From: Legionella sp. MW5194 | Lineage (GTDB): Bacteria; Pseudomonadota; Gammaproteobacteria; Legionellales; Legionellaceae | Direction of reading: 5' to 3' | Length of the DNA stretch: 64,000 nucleotides | Assembly (NCBI RefSeq): GCF_016864235.1 | Contig: NZ_CP045733.1 | Location: forward strand, 97,381 to 161,380 | In this document: one piece after another, positions 1 through 8,660 of the stretch | Numbering within the stretch: position 1 is the first letter of the stretch | Layout of the letters: each line of letters starts with the position of its first letter | The notes under the pieces: generated by a model | Database searches by the model: none | Told to the model about the DNA's origin: nothing | The model's input: only the letters and a program-made list of their open reading frames with translations | Position numbers and translations under genes: made by a program

Positions 1-699
1 CGTTAAAATACGCAACATAGGGAGTTTATGATGCTCAAAGAACGGTAACACTTTATCATTCAGGATATCTGCTGATGTAATTGGTGTTTTCGTAGTATAG
101 AGCTTGGCAAATGCAACTTTGCTATAGGTATCAACGAATGTTTGCTGGTAAACCCTGCCTACACCCTTGAGCGTTCCAACATAAAAAGTATCTTGTGAGC
201 CAAGATATCCGGGGTGGGCTGTTTCAATTTCACCACAGGCTTCATCGTCAAATTTTTTCTTTTCCAAAGCTGCTACCTGGGATTCTGTCAAAATGATGCC
301 TTCAGACGCTACTTTATCTTCCAGGGCTTTTAGTCGGTCTTTAAAGTTAGCTAAATTATATCGGAGCCATACACTGCGAACGCCACTTGGAGACACAAAA
401 ATGCCTTTCTTACGTAATTCATTACTGGTGCGTAGTTGGCCATGAGCTGGATATTCAATTGCATAATCCTTTACAGCTAGTTCAATAGGCTCTTCAACTC
501 GGTTTTTATGGTTAGGTTTTCTACGAGTTTGATCAAATAGAGCCTCAACTCCTCCAGTCTCAACAGCTGATTTGTAGCGATAAAATGTGTCTCGGGATAA
601 ACCCATTACTTTGCATGCCCTCGACACATTGCCCAATTCTTCGGCAAGATTCAACAGACCAACTTTATGTTTAATAATTTTAACGTTATTATCTATCAT
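1..699 (-). CDS. IS481-like transposase, 3' part beyond the window
   Basis: The minus strand is open from an ATG at 697-699 to the left edge, giving 233 codons. The first ~55 residues form a helix-turn-helix region (GLSRDTFYRYKSA), followed by an Arg/Lys-rich linker (DQTRRKPNHKNR). The start of a DDE integrase core follows, with DTFYVGTL and DTYSKVAF as likely first and second catalytic aspartates; the terminal Glu lies outside. The order HTH, linker, rve core is that of the IS481 family. The element's end should lie around 770-790, just upstream of the start, but I could not fix the terminal repeat because the other end is missing. It sits about 90 bp from an IS21-like element, so this is an IS cluster. 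The family call is fairly secure; activity cannot be judged. Confidence 0.75.
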   Translation of the reverse strand, partial: MIDNNVKIIKHKVGLLNLAEELGNVSRACKVMGLSRDTFYRYKSAVETGGVEALFDQTRRKPNHKNRVEEPIELAVKDYAIEYPAHGQLRTSNELRKKGIFVSPSGVRSVWLRYNLANFKDRLKALEDKVASEGIILTESQVAALEKKKFDDEACGEIETAHPGYLGSQDTFYVGTLKGVGRVYQQTFVDTYSKVAFAKLYTTKTPITSADILNDKVLPFFEHHKLPMLRILT

Positions 700-986
700 G
701 AGAGTTTTCCTTTTGGTTTTGTTTAAAGTTCGCACTTCTATCAAAACCGGAAACTCTCACTTTTTCAAGTAGTTGTGTCAGATTAAGTCAAAACTAATTC
801 ATATAAGTGGTACTTTTTTCTATTCTTTTTGTCTCCTTTTGTTGGTTTTATATCTTATATATGCGTTGATAATTAATAGTTGTCATTCAGCATGCTAAAG
901 GGACCGTCGATCAGCAGCTAATGGGACCGCCTAAAATGTCAAAACGGTACCTATCAAACTTGTCCACTTTTAGTTAATTATACATG

Positions 987-1738
987 TTATTTTCGCTTTT
1001 TTGTTTCTCGCTCTCCTCTGTAACTGGGACCATCTAATGTAACCCGATATGAATTATGTCTTAATCTATCGATAGTGGCTGCAGCAAGTAATCGATTAGG
1101 GAAAGCAGAACCCCATTCGCTAAAGTCCAGATTGGATGTAATGATCGTTGATGCACGCTCATATCTTTCCGAGATTAGGTCGTGAAAATCCTCATCCTGG
1201 GGGTTGCGTAATGGTCTTAGTCCAAAATCATCGATGATTAGTAGTGGCATTTTCACCAGTTCTGAGAACTTTTTATCAAATCGACCTGATGCTCTAGCTG
1301 CTTGCAACTCATTAAAGAGTTGATTTTGCGAAAGCCAGAGTGTATCGATTCCTCTTTGTATCGCACAATGAGCTATGGCTTGAGCAATATGAGATTTCCC
1401 TGTTCCACAAGGTCCTACGATGAGAATGGGAACTTTTTCTGCAATAAATGAACACGAGATTAACTCCTGTATTTGAGCGCGATTGATTTTAAGGTTAAAG
1501 TCAAAATCGAATGATTCTATCGTCTTGTCACCACGGATACGTGCACGCTTCATTCGTGTTCTTAATTTTTGTTTTCCCTTCCTAATAACTCATCTTGAAG
1601 CAGTAATCCCAGAAACTCAGGGTAGCTTAGCTTCTTTTCTATAGACTCACGGTTACGCAGCGGGATGTTCTCAGCAACATGCGATAACCGTAGTTGTTTT
1701 AACTGCGAAGATAGCTCGGGCATCGGGTTTATCATCAT
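987..1738 (-). pseudogene. istB: istB (IS21 helper ATPase), frameshifted copy
   Basis: IstB is the AAA+ helper of the IstA transposase. The Walker A motif (GPCGTGKS) and Walker B-like motif (LLIIDDFG) are present in the intact downstream 188 codons (987-1553). Compared with the intact 250-aa copy at 34194-34946, one A is missing from an A-run near 1566-1571. This separates the N-terminal ~62 residues from the ATPase domain. Whether the truncated product is made from the internal ATG at 1551-1553 is unknown. The gene length here is 752 nt against 753 nt in the intact copy, consistent with the single-base loss. Confidence 0.85.
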
Positions 1739-1757
1739 TTGTCTCCTGTTGTTTGTA

Positions 1758-3295
1758 TTAGTGTAATAAGTGGGACGTATTCCGGCAGAACTTTCCCCCT
1801 ACCGAATAGGGTTTGGCCAATGTTGTCGGTTCTTCCTCATGCGGTAAGGCTTGCTTTTCAGCCCCAACCTCTAGCATCGTCTTGATTGTTTTATAATGCA
1901 CGCTTTGAAAAACAAGCGCTCTATGGCAAGCAGCCTCCAGACGGTCATCGCCATATTTTTCCTAAGACCGAGAATGCTTTGTGCAGCCCGAAGATAATCT
2001 ACGACTGAATCATTTAATAGTCCCTCAATAGCAATCACGCATTGGCTTCCAACTTCATGTGCTTGCTTTAGGCACCACTGGGCATCTCGCATCGAGTAAG
2101 CCAAAGCATTCGGTGGAAGGTGTTCTGGTATTGTATGTTTGGTGCCTGGTATTTCGAGTTTCGGATGGAGTGCTACCAGTTGATGATTGAAATACAGTCG
2201 GATAGTTGTATCCGTTGCTCTAAGCCAAAGCTCTTGCCGTGCGAGGCGATATGGACCTGAATATCGGCATTTCTTGTATTGCACATGGCAATCACCATGA
2301 AGCTTGACCTTTTCCCACGCCGCAAACTCGGGCGGATGGTTAGGCAGTTTTTTAAGAAGAGGTTGTTCAATTTCAAATAGAACCAAAGGCTTTTCATGAG
2401 TAGTGCCGTGGTTGCGCGCCAGCCTCTTGTATTAACCAGATCTTTAACTGCTCGTTCGCATCGTTTAAGCTTCTAAACTGGCGCAGTGGAACAAAGCGGT
2501 TTTTAACGTACTTAACCCCGGATTCAACTCGGCCTTTTTTCTGGGGATCATACGGAGGACATGGGGAAATAATAAAACCATAGCCTGATGCGCACTCCCC
2601 ATATGCCTTTTGAACGCAAGGGTTGTGGTAACAAGCTTTCGTAATCGCACACTTCGCGTTATCTATAATTATTTTTTCTGGAACACCATTAAACCATTCA
2701 AAGGCACGCCGATGGCAGGCAAGCCATGTCTCAACATCCTGATGTAAGACCATTTCTGCATACATATGACGGCTCCAGGAGAGCACCATCACAAAGATCC
2801 AGGTCTTCTGTTCCTCTCCTTTGCCATCAGTAATTTTAGGTCCTTGCCCAAAGTCAACCTGTGCTGATTCGCCCGGTTTAAACTCTAATATCGTGGTGAC
2901 CGCTCGTTGTTTTTCCTTGTAAGACTTGATATAGCGTTGAACAACGCTATAACTACTTTTAAAACCATGTTCTCGTTGTAAATGAGCATAGATAGTGCTG
3001 GCCTGAACGCCCTGTCTGGTCCATTCTTCAATCTTCACCCGGTATGGCTGTATGCTCAAAAAGCTATTGGCACTGCTCTTTTCAAAAATAACGCCAGTTC
3101 CTGTTCTGTGGGGATTGACTTATCCTTTTCTAACCAGCCTTGCTCTATCGCAATGTCACGCACCCTCCTAAGCGTTTTTCTATCGGCAAGTTTGTCACGG
3201 GACAGCCCTCTGAGCGTAGCGCCTTGACGCAATTGGCTAATAATAATGATATATTCGTGCATCTCAAATCTCCGGTTTGACATCCATTTCCCCAT
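1758..3295 (-). pseudogene. istA: istA (IS21 transposase), three frameshifts
   Basis: The intact counterpart at 32633-34174 encodes 513 aa. Here the frame is broken three times. One T is lost from a six-T run near 3085, giving a 79-aa N-terminal piece. One GC unit is lost from a GCGCGC tract near 2418. One A is lost from a six-A run near 1962. The DDE core pieces are still readable in the middle fragment (VDFGQGP; IIDNAKCAI; the C-terminal acidic residue in KGRVESGVKY). All lesions are contractions of short repeats, with no stop-generating substitution seen. The copy is non-functional as read unless these are sequencing indels. Confidence 0.85.
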
Positions 3296-3474
3296 TTATG
3301 AATAAACAGAGAAAAATTATGTTCATTTTTAACCAAAGTTTGATAGGTGGGGTGGTCCCTTTAGCTGCTGACAGCCCGGTCCCTTTATGTGATGACTAGG
3401 TGGTCCCATTAAGTGCTAATGGGGTGGTCCCTTTAGGTGATGACAAAGTGGTCCCATTAGGGTGCTGAATGACA

Positions 3475-3636
3475 GTTAGAGGCGAGGATTGTGCAAAACT
3501 CCTTTTTGATAAGGGCTTTATTGATGTTCATCTTGCCACTGGCCATTCAAGAGATCGATTTAGCCAAATGCCATGGATTAAATCCATTGTTGGTAAAGAA
3601 CCACCTTTTCGATTTGCACACGGGAATTTAACATGA
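3475..3636 (+). pseudogene. C-terminal remnant of a response-regulator receiver domain
   Basis: The plus strand is open directly from the IS border for 53 codons and ends in TGA at 3634-3636. The peptide includes VHLATGHSRDRF and SIVGKEPPF, which resembles the last strands of a CheY-like receiver: the conserved T/S after beta-4, then the K-P turn near the end. The start, acidic pocket and phosphoacceptor Asp are missing, removed by the IS21 insertion or deletion. Its stop overlaps the ATG of the next gene (ATGA), so the two were translationally coupled. The receiver assignment is by pattern only. Confidence 0.5.
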
Positions 3637-3860
3637 ACTCAACGGATAAAGATAAATTAAAACACGATTTTTTAAACTCAATTGTTATCATCAACAGCAT
3701 GACAAAATCGGCTTCGAGTTTCATTAATACAATTTCACAGTCAATGGAGACCAGCGATATTAATCAAAAACAGATGGAAAAATTTTTATATTCCATGAGC
3801 ACTATTCGTGAGCAGACTGTAAAGATTGAAAATTATTTTCTATCTCTTTTGAATGAATAA
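3633..3860 (+). CDS. 75-aa helical protein with HDFLN motif; DHp/HPt-like candidate
   Basis: Its ATG overlaps the stop of the receiver remnant, indicating a common transcript. Residues ~8-35 (containing KHDFLNSIVIINSM) and ~46-72 are predicted as two amphipathic helices, i.e. a helical hairpin. The His-Asp-x-x-Asn core resembles the phosphoacceptor helix of Spo0B/CitA-type histidine kinases, but there is no ATPase domain. Together with the neighbouring receiver pieces, this suggests a phosphotransfer partner. This is inference from a motif and context; it could equally be an unrelated helical protein. There is no signal peptide or membrane segment. Confidence 0.5.
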   Translation: MNSTDKDKLKHDFLNSIVIINSMTKSASSFINTISQSMETSDINQKQMEKFLYSMSTIREQTVKIENYFLSLLNE

Positions 3861-4007
3861 TTCTGCCAAATTATCTCTCTGCTAGATATGAGGAATATGA
3901 AACCACCCTTCCCCAATTTATAGAATCAGTTAAATGATCTTTGGTAATACTGTAGTAGTAATTGTTATCTAGCTTTTTCGCATCAAATAAATAGTTAATC
4001 CACTCAC

Positions 4008-4860
4008 TTATTGGTTTTTATATTCTTTTTCTGATAACAAGAATAATATTTTCTCTTTTTTTGCAACAGCGGCTATAGTCTGTTTGGGTAGTTCATATCC
4101 CTGCATTAAATCTAATTGATCAGATAGCTCTTTTACATGTCTAATGATAAGCCATGTAGGTTTGGCATCTTTATCAAGAAATAAAACACTCCCTGAATTA
4201 TCAACTAGATAATATTCAACAGCCTGTGCTTGCAGTAAAACACTGGCAAATAATTGTTGATATAATTCATTACCAAATAAATCACTAATGGAGTTTTCAT
4301 ACGCATTAACTATATTCTTTGTTAACTCTCTAAAATAGCGCTGAGTTAGGTCATCGACAGCTAATGTAATTTCTGGATATAGATTTTCGCTTGTCTTGAG
4401 TATAAATTTATCAATTAAACCGTTATTGAACGCGCTGATCGCTGTATCTTTATCTGCTTCTGCCGTTAGCATAATTTTAAAGATTTTTTCTCTTTAATTT
4501 TTTGCAAAATTCAATTCCATTAATAACGGGCATTTGATAATCCACTACTAACAGTGGGGCATGCTCAAACCTTGCTTTATCATAAATCAGGTTTAACATT
4601 TTACTAACATCAAAGCCAATAACCCGATCATTAGTAGTATCTAGATTAACATCATTCATCAATTTGAAAATTGATTGGGTAACATCCTGACTATCATTAT
4701 CAATCAGATGAAAAGCCATATCTGAGCTTGTAAGTGTCAGTATATTAAATTTTTCGCCAAATTCTAAATCTAACGCATCCAAAAATGCACGGTTATCATC
4801 TAAAAAAATGACTTTTATCGGATGATAAAAACAGGTAGGTCTTGCATCAATAATAGTCAT
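4008..4860 (-). pseudogene. Response regulator with C-terminal PAS-like region, frameshifted
   Basis: Two adjacent minus-strand frames make one protein. The first (4477-4860, 127 aa) has the receiver acidic pair (FLDDNRAF) and phosphoacceptor strand LLVVDYQMPVING. The second (4008-4472, 154 aa) carries the receiver's end (IMLTAEAD with the conserved Thr, DKFILK with the conserved Lys). It then continues into a C-terminal region (YYLVDNSGSVLFLD) resembling a PAS-like sensor. The join lies in an A-rich tract near 4473-4500. Losing single As from the AAA and AAAAAA runs would account for the break and would restore LKEKKIFKIMLTAEAD. It lies convergent to the 75-aa gene. It may be functional if the indels are sequencing errors. 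Confidence 0.65.
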
Positions 4861-5165
4861 ATAGTAATTCCTCTACGTTACAGCTTTAATTGCATCACAC
4901 CCATGATAAATCGCCAATATTTCAGACTCCTAATTTATACTGTATTGTTCCATTATCATTGCTGTTAAGGAAAATTAAACTAACATGGATGTCGCTTTGT
5001 ATAATAAATGATTATTCAAATTTTTCCTCCTCAATTTTATATTTTGTCACTTAAGTTGTAGTTGTTTATATTTTGCGATTAAGTTTGAATACTTTTCCTG
5101 TTAATTTTTTTCTCTCAAACGTTTGTTAATTTGTAATCACCATAATTTGCTTTAAAATTTGCCGC

Positions 5166-5184
5166 CTCATAAATCTACACCATT
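5166..5184 (+). repeat. Outlying iteron copy
   Basis: CTCATAAATCTACACCATT matches the first unit of the iteron cluster at 7405-7545 almost exactly (CCCATAAATCTACACCATT there). A degenerate second unit (CCCCATGTGAATTACAG) follows at 5191-5207. It lies 2.2 kb from the main cluster; 1.17 kb of that distance is the inserted IS630 element. Confidence 0.6.
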
Positions 5185-5270
5185 CCATAACCCCATGTGA
5201 ATTACAGAATATTGTTTATTTTTATTGTTTATAATCAATAAGTTACTAAAATTATCCCCGGGGACAATTT

Positions 5271-5387
5271 ATGAAACCGATAATTCCTAGTAGAAGTTTC
5301 GTAAAATTAAAAGCGCTTGTTGAAACAGAGACAGGATCGAATTTAATAAAAAATTCAACAGTCCAAAAACAAAAAACATCATCCTAA
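5271..5387 (+). CDS. Small ORF, 38 aa, unknown
   Basis: ATG at 5271 is preceded by GGGGA about 7 nt upstream; the frame closes with TAA at 5385-5387. The peptide is basic (MKPIIPSRSFVKLKALVE at its start) with no recognisable domain. Support is only the ribosome-binding site and lack of other coding sequence here; it may be chance. Confidence 0.25.
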   Translation: MKPIIPSRSFVKLKALVETETGSNLIKNSTVQKQKTSS

Positions 5388-5749
5388 AGATAATTAAGAT
5401 TATCATAAAATTAGAATGCAACCCTATTAATTAATATTTGTAGATAATTAATTCGTCACACATTTAGTATAGGTTGATTACTTTAATATTTAAAAAACAA
5501 GCTTTGCTTAAATCAGGAATAAATTTCTTAGATCTATAAATGAGTTAAATAAATACTGCGAGAGAAAAGATCTTATCGTTAAATGGATTATTGAAAAATG
5601 TTAAGCGATAAACCTATTTAACTTGATAATAGATACATAGTTATAAAAACTAATTTATCCATTCAAGTAGAGAAGCTAATCTCAGCTCCAACAACACCAG
5701 CGATCAATATTCGTTAAAAAAATATAATCTTCGCTATGGACAAAGACAA

Positions 5750-6925
5750 ATAAGCAACCATCCATAATCTTTTATAAAACATAAAGATAGTGTAATGTCC
5801 GCATCAACTTTTAAGGAGTAGCTGAGTTTTAAGGATGGGTAAAGCGATAAAAGTGATTATCACGCAAGAGCAAAAACAAACACTTCTAAAACTAAGAGGC
5901 TCGCGAACGGGAAAAAATATAGGGGAGCGAGCGTATTATGTTTTACTGTCCTCATCAGGCAAAAGTATAGGTGAAATCTCAGCGCAATTGAGTCGTAATC
6001 CACACACGGTGAGATGTTGGATAAAACGTTATTTACATTTTGGCATTTCAGGATTAATAGATAAAAATTCAAGCGGTCGACCGAATCAATTGAGAGAAAA
6101 AGTCAAGGAAGAGCTCAACCAATTGCTAAGTGTATCGCCCAAGGAGTACGGTTACCAACAGTCTGGATGGCAAATTAATCTTCAATTAGATCAATTGACT
6201 AAAACGGTTGGCTCTGTGAGTGCGACAACAGTAAAGCGAGCACTTCATGAGCATGGATGGGTATATAAACGCTATTCTAAAAAGCCCCCACTGAATGCGC
6301 CGAGTAAAGAAGATAAAGCAGCTTATATTGAAAAAATGGTTGCATCGCTAAGTAAACAAAAGTTAGAGCATGAAATAGAAATATTATTTGCAGATGAGTC
6401 TCACTTCTCAAACGAACCCTATGTAGAGAGAGGTTGGTTTAAACGTGGCGAAAAAAAACCCGTCCACACCAACAAAATGAGAGAAAGTAAAACATTATTT
6501 GGTGCTCTGAGTTTAAGCTCACAAGCTTTTTATTGGAAACAAGCCGAAAGAGGAACTCTAAGATATTTATTCAATTTCTACATCAATTACATAAAAGCTA
6601 AACCCAACAAAAAGATAGTGATGATTATTGATAATGGCTCTATTCATCGCAGCAAAAAGGTTTCAAAATTTGTGAAAAAACACGAATGGGTGGAGTTATT
6701 TTTTTTACCACCATATTCACCTGAATATAATCCAATTGAGCTATTTTGGAAGTGGTTGAAGAGGAAAATATATGGTGCGAATGGATTTACTTGTATTGAG
6801 CAATTGATTGCTCGTATTAGAAAATTTATCTGGCATTACAATGAAAATAAATTTGCTTGACCCTATTCAATTTGAGTTTAACGCATATCGGGAGTTGTTA
6901 TAAATGTTTTTGGATGGTTACTTAT
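5750..6925 (+). mobile_element. IS630-family element
   Basis: The transposase gene is bounded by a 15-bp inverted repeat with one mismatch: ATAAGCAACCATCCA at 5750-5764 and its inverse TGGATGGTTACTTAT at 6911-6925. Both ends include a TA dinucleotide (5751-5752, 6923-6924), the target duplicated by IS630/Tc1-mariner elements. The unit is about 1.17 kb, normal for the family. It lies in the putative plasmid origin region, separating the lone iteron near 5175 from the cluster near 7470. Confidence 0.85.
5835..6860 (+). CDS. IS630-family transposase
   Basis: An intact 341-aa DDE transposase. The N-terminus has paired helix-turn-helix domains (SIGEISAQLSRNPHTVRCWIKRY, then the linker GRPNQLR). 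The catalytic core shows ILFADESHF (first Asp), MIIDNGSIHRSK (second Asp) and LPPYSPEYNPIELFWKWLK, the IS630 signature with the catalytic Glu. The ATG at 5835 is preceded by TAAGG. Length is typical of the family. With intact ends and gene, this copy could be active. Confidence 0.93.
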   Translation: MGKAIKVIITQEQKQTLLKLRGSRTGKNIGERAYYVLLSSSGKSIGEISAQLSRNPHTVRCWIKRYLHFGISGLIDKNSSGRPNQLREKVKEELNQLLSVSPKEYGYQQSGWQINLQLDQLTKTVGSVSATTVKRALHEHGWVYKRYSKKPPLNAPSKEDKAAYIEKMVASLSKQKLEHEIEILFADESHFSNEPYVERGWFKRGEKKPVHTNKMRESKTLFGALSLSSQAFYWKQAERGTLRYLFNFYINYIKAKPNKKIVMIIDNGSIHRSKKVSKFVKKHEWVELFFLPPYSPEYNPIELFWKWLKRKIYGANGFTCIEQLIARIRKFIWHYNENKFA

Positions 6926-7404
6926 AATAGATTTAACTCAATACGTGGACCCTTATTACGGGCATATATAGCTGAATAACCAAGATACTTAGCAAGAATT
7001 AATCACAAACTAACACCGCTACAAAGTAGCAATTGGTATGATTATTTAATCGCAAATGAAGTTATTCTGTTACAACTAGAAATGAAATCTAGAATATGGA
7101 AATAACATTCGTTTATATCTATTCCCGAATTTATTCTATTATCAAAGTTAATCAATGTGCGACTTATTCGAGCAAACGCAAAAAGTATAGTGTGGTACTA
7201 TCCAGTTAAACATATCTTATTGCAGGGTAGAGATTTAATACAAAAGATAAGTATACCCAAACAAACATCAGGATAATCTTTTACTGAGATTCGCAATACC
7301 ACTTGCCACTCCGAATTTTCAAAGTTTCTAGAGCAAAAGATCCAGCCGCCTAAAATCTAGCATTCATTGCATTAGGTAGATTATGGATAAAAGTTAAAAT
7401 CTCT
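6926..7404. other. Non-coding stretch between IS630 and iterons
   Basis: About 480 bp without a supported gene. A short open stretch right after the IS (ending IRGPLLRAYIAE then stop near 6970) may be the tail of something the IS interrupted, but I cannot identify it. The rest has frequent stops in all frames. Confidence 0.4.
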
Positions 7405-7545
7405 CCCATAAATCTACACCATTATCATATAACTACACCACAATACCCCATAAAGCTACACATATGATTAAAAAACCTTTTGAACCCCATATTACTACAC
7501 AGAAAAACTCATAAACCTACACTATCACTCCCAAATAGATACACA
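7405..7545 (+). repeat. Iteron cluster, putative plasmid origin
   Basis: Six direct repeats of the form CCCATAAANCTACACNATT are present. Their CTACAC cores are at 7414, 7433, 7456, 7495 and 7517, with a variant ATACAC at 7539. Core spacing is 19, 23, 39, 22 and 22 bp, near two helical turns or a multiple. Degenerate iterons beside an AT-rich stretch, close to par and Rep_3 genes, are the usual binding sites of a Rep_3 initiator. Rep itself lies 2.5 kb downstream, beyond parAB. Function as oriV is inferred. Confidence 0.75.
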
Positions 7546-7654
7546 ATTATCCTTTCATAAATCATTTAAAATCAATTAGTTACTGTGTTTTATATAAGGA
7601 ATCTATGAATAGAAGAAAAAAGATATATATTTTTCTTTTTTATAAATTTAAAAG

Positions 7655-7719
7655 AATAGTACAAATTACCGCTTGCAAATTCATTTCAAAGAAGATAGCC
7701 TAATAACAAATAGTACAAA
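7655..7719 (+). promoter_or_regulatory. Direct repeats upstream of parA
   Basis: AATAGTACAAA occurs at 7655-7665 and again at 7709-7719, 54 bp apart, immediately upstream of parA. Paired repeats at this place suit an operator for ParA/ParB autoregulation or a partition site. No protein-binding evidence is available from sequence alone. Confidence 0.45.
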
Positions 7720-7745
7720 ACACCTTATTGTAAGAAGGGGGATGG

Positions 7746-8660
7746 ATGAAAGTAATTACAACAGCCGGAAACAAAGGAGGGATTGGCAAATCAACTATTG
7801 CACTCACTCTTGCACAATATCTAGCTAAATGTAAAAACATGAAAGGGGCATTTATTGATTTAGACCCACAAGGTAATTCTTCATCTAGCCTAATTCCAAC
7901 TACCAGAGATCCTGCTCACCCAACGGGTTATATGCCTAAAGCGCATCCAGAGTGGGATCCTAATAACTTACCAGAAGATGATCCACATTGGGATGGTGTT
8001 AGTAGTATTGCAGATATATTCATAGGTAAATCTATTTATCCATACCCAACATGGGTTGACAATTTACATTGTTTCCCTTCTTTTGCTTCATTACTGGAAG
8101 ATGCACAACGTGTTCTAAAAGTTGATGTAAAAGAAAAAGTTATAAATCGTCTTAAAGAATTTACCGAAATGCTGTCAACCCACAGTGATTACCAATTTGT
8201 TATTATTGATACGAATCCACAGTTTGGCCCACTAACAATGGCAGGGTTGCGAGCAGCAACTCATGGACTATTGCCAACCGAACTAGAACAATATGGTATT
8301 AATGGAACCATAGGTATGATCCAAGCAATTTCACAAGAGCAACTTAGAAGAGTAAAAGATGACACAATCAAAATAGCGGGAATTTTACCTAACCAAGTTC
8401 GTAAAACAGCAGTACATACTAAGTTCCTTAATGACTTGCGTTCGATAGAGAAATCAGAAGAATGGTTGTTACCTCCGATCGCCCAAAGAACTATTTATTC
8501 AGAATTGGTAGTAGAAGATGCAAAACCTAATTGTGTATTTAATCTACCGCAAACACATCTAGCTAGAATTGAGAGTGAAAAATGGTGTTCTTATGTATAT
8601 GACAGGGTATTTCATAATGTATACAACAAAATAGAAGAAAAGGAGGCTTCTTATGGTTAG
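7746..8660 (+). CDS. parA: ParA partition ATPase
   Basis: A 304-aa cytoplasmic P-loop ATPase that drives plasmid segregation with a ParB partner. The deviant Walker A motif GNKGGIGKST (residues ~8-17) has the signature lysine of the ParA/MinD family. FIDLDPQGNSS is the A' motif and FVIIDTNPQFG is Walker B. There is no long N-terminal HTH, so it is closer to the type Ib/short ParA class. ATG 7746 follows the strong site AGAAGGGGG. The stop overlaps the next start (8653-8660), so parA and the ParB-like gene are coupled. Two short direct repeats upstream may be its operator. Confidence 0.9.
   Translation: MKVITTAGNKGGIGKSTIALTLAQYLAKCKNMKGAFIDLDPQGNSSSSLIPTTRDPAHPTGYMPKAHPEWDPNNLPEDDPHWDGVSSIADIFIGKSIYPYPTWVDNLHCFPSFASLLEDAQRVLKVDVKEKVINRLKEFTEMLSTHSDYQFVIIDTNPQFGPLTMAGLRAATHGLLPTELEQYGINGTIGMIQAISQEQLRRVKDDTIKIAGILPNQVRKTAVHTKFLNDLRSIEKSEEWLLPPIAQRTIYSELVVEDAKPNCVFNLPQTHLARIESEKWCSYVYDRVFHNVYNKIEEKEASYG

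Larger units (their letters stand above)
881..3474 (-). mobile_element. IS21-like element, copy A (decayed)
   Basis: Both ends carry the 12-bp inverted repeat TGTCATTCAGCA (881-892 and, inverted, 3463-3474). The content is istA-istB on the minus strand. It is an inverted duplicate of the element at 32454-35052. It is 2594 bp against 2599 bp, and the 5-bp difference is fully explained by four short deletions that break both genes. Stretches compared by eye otherwise match. Flanks are ATAGT on the left and GTTAG on the right, so there is no target-site duplication, which points to an adjacent deletion or recombination after insertion. The right border cuts off the front of a receiver-domain gene. 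Confidence 0.9.
4861..5750. other. AT-rich gap upstream of IS630 insertion
   Basis: About 890 bp with no convincing long gene. It contains a lone iteron-like sequence (5166-5184, possibly followed by a degenerate second) and a 38-codon ORF at 5271-5387. The rest is strongly AT-rich non-coding sequence. It probably belongs to the plasmid origin region later split by the IS630 element. Confidence 0.5.

Noticed and set aside
881..3474. Target duplication for IS21 copy A
   Set aside because: The flanks (ATAGT and GTTAG) do not match at any normal IS21 length.
4473..4500. Programmed -1 frameshift in the response regulator
   Set aside because: The AAAAAAT run is slippery, but the continuing frame is +1 relative to the first part, so -1 slippage would not join them.
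7405..7545. Possible CRISPR array
   Set aside because: The units are degenerate, irregularly spaced (19-39 bp) and lack distinct spacers of constant length; no cas genes. Iterons fit better.
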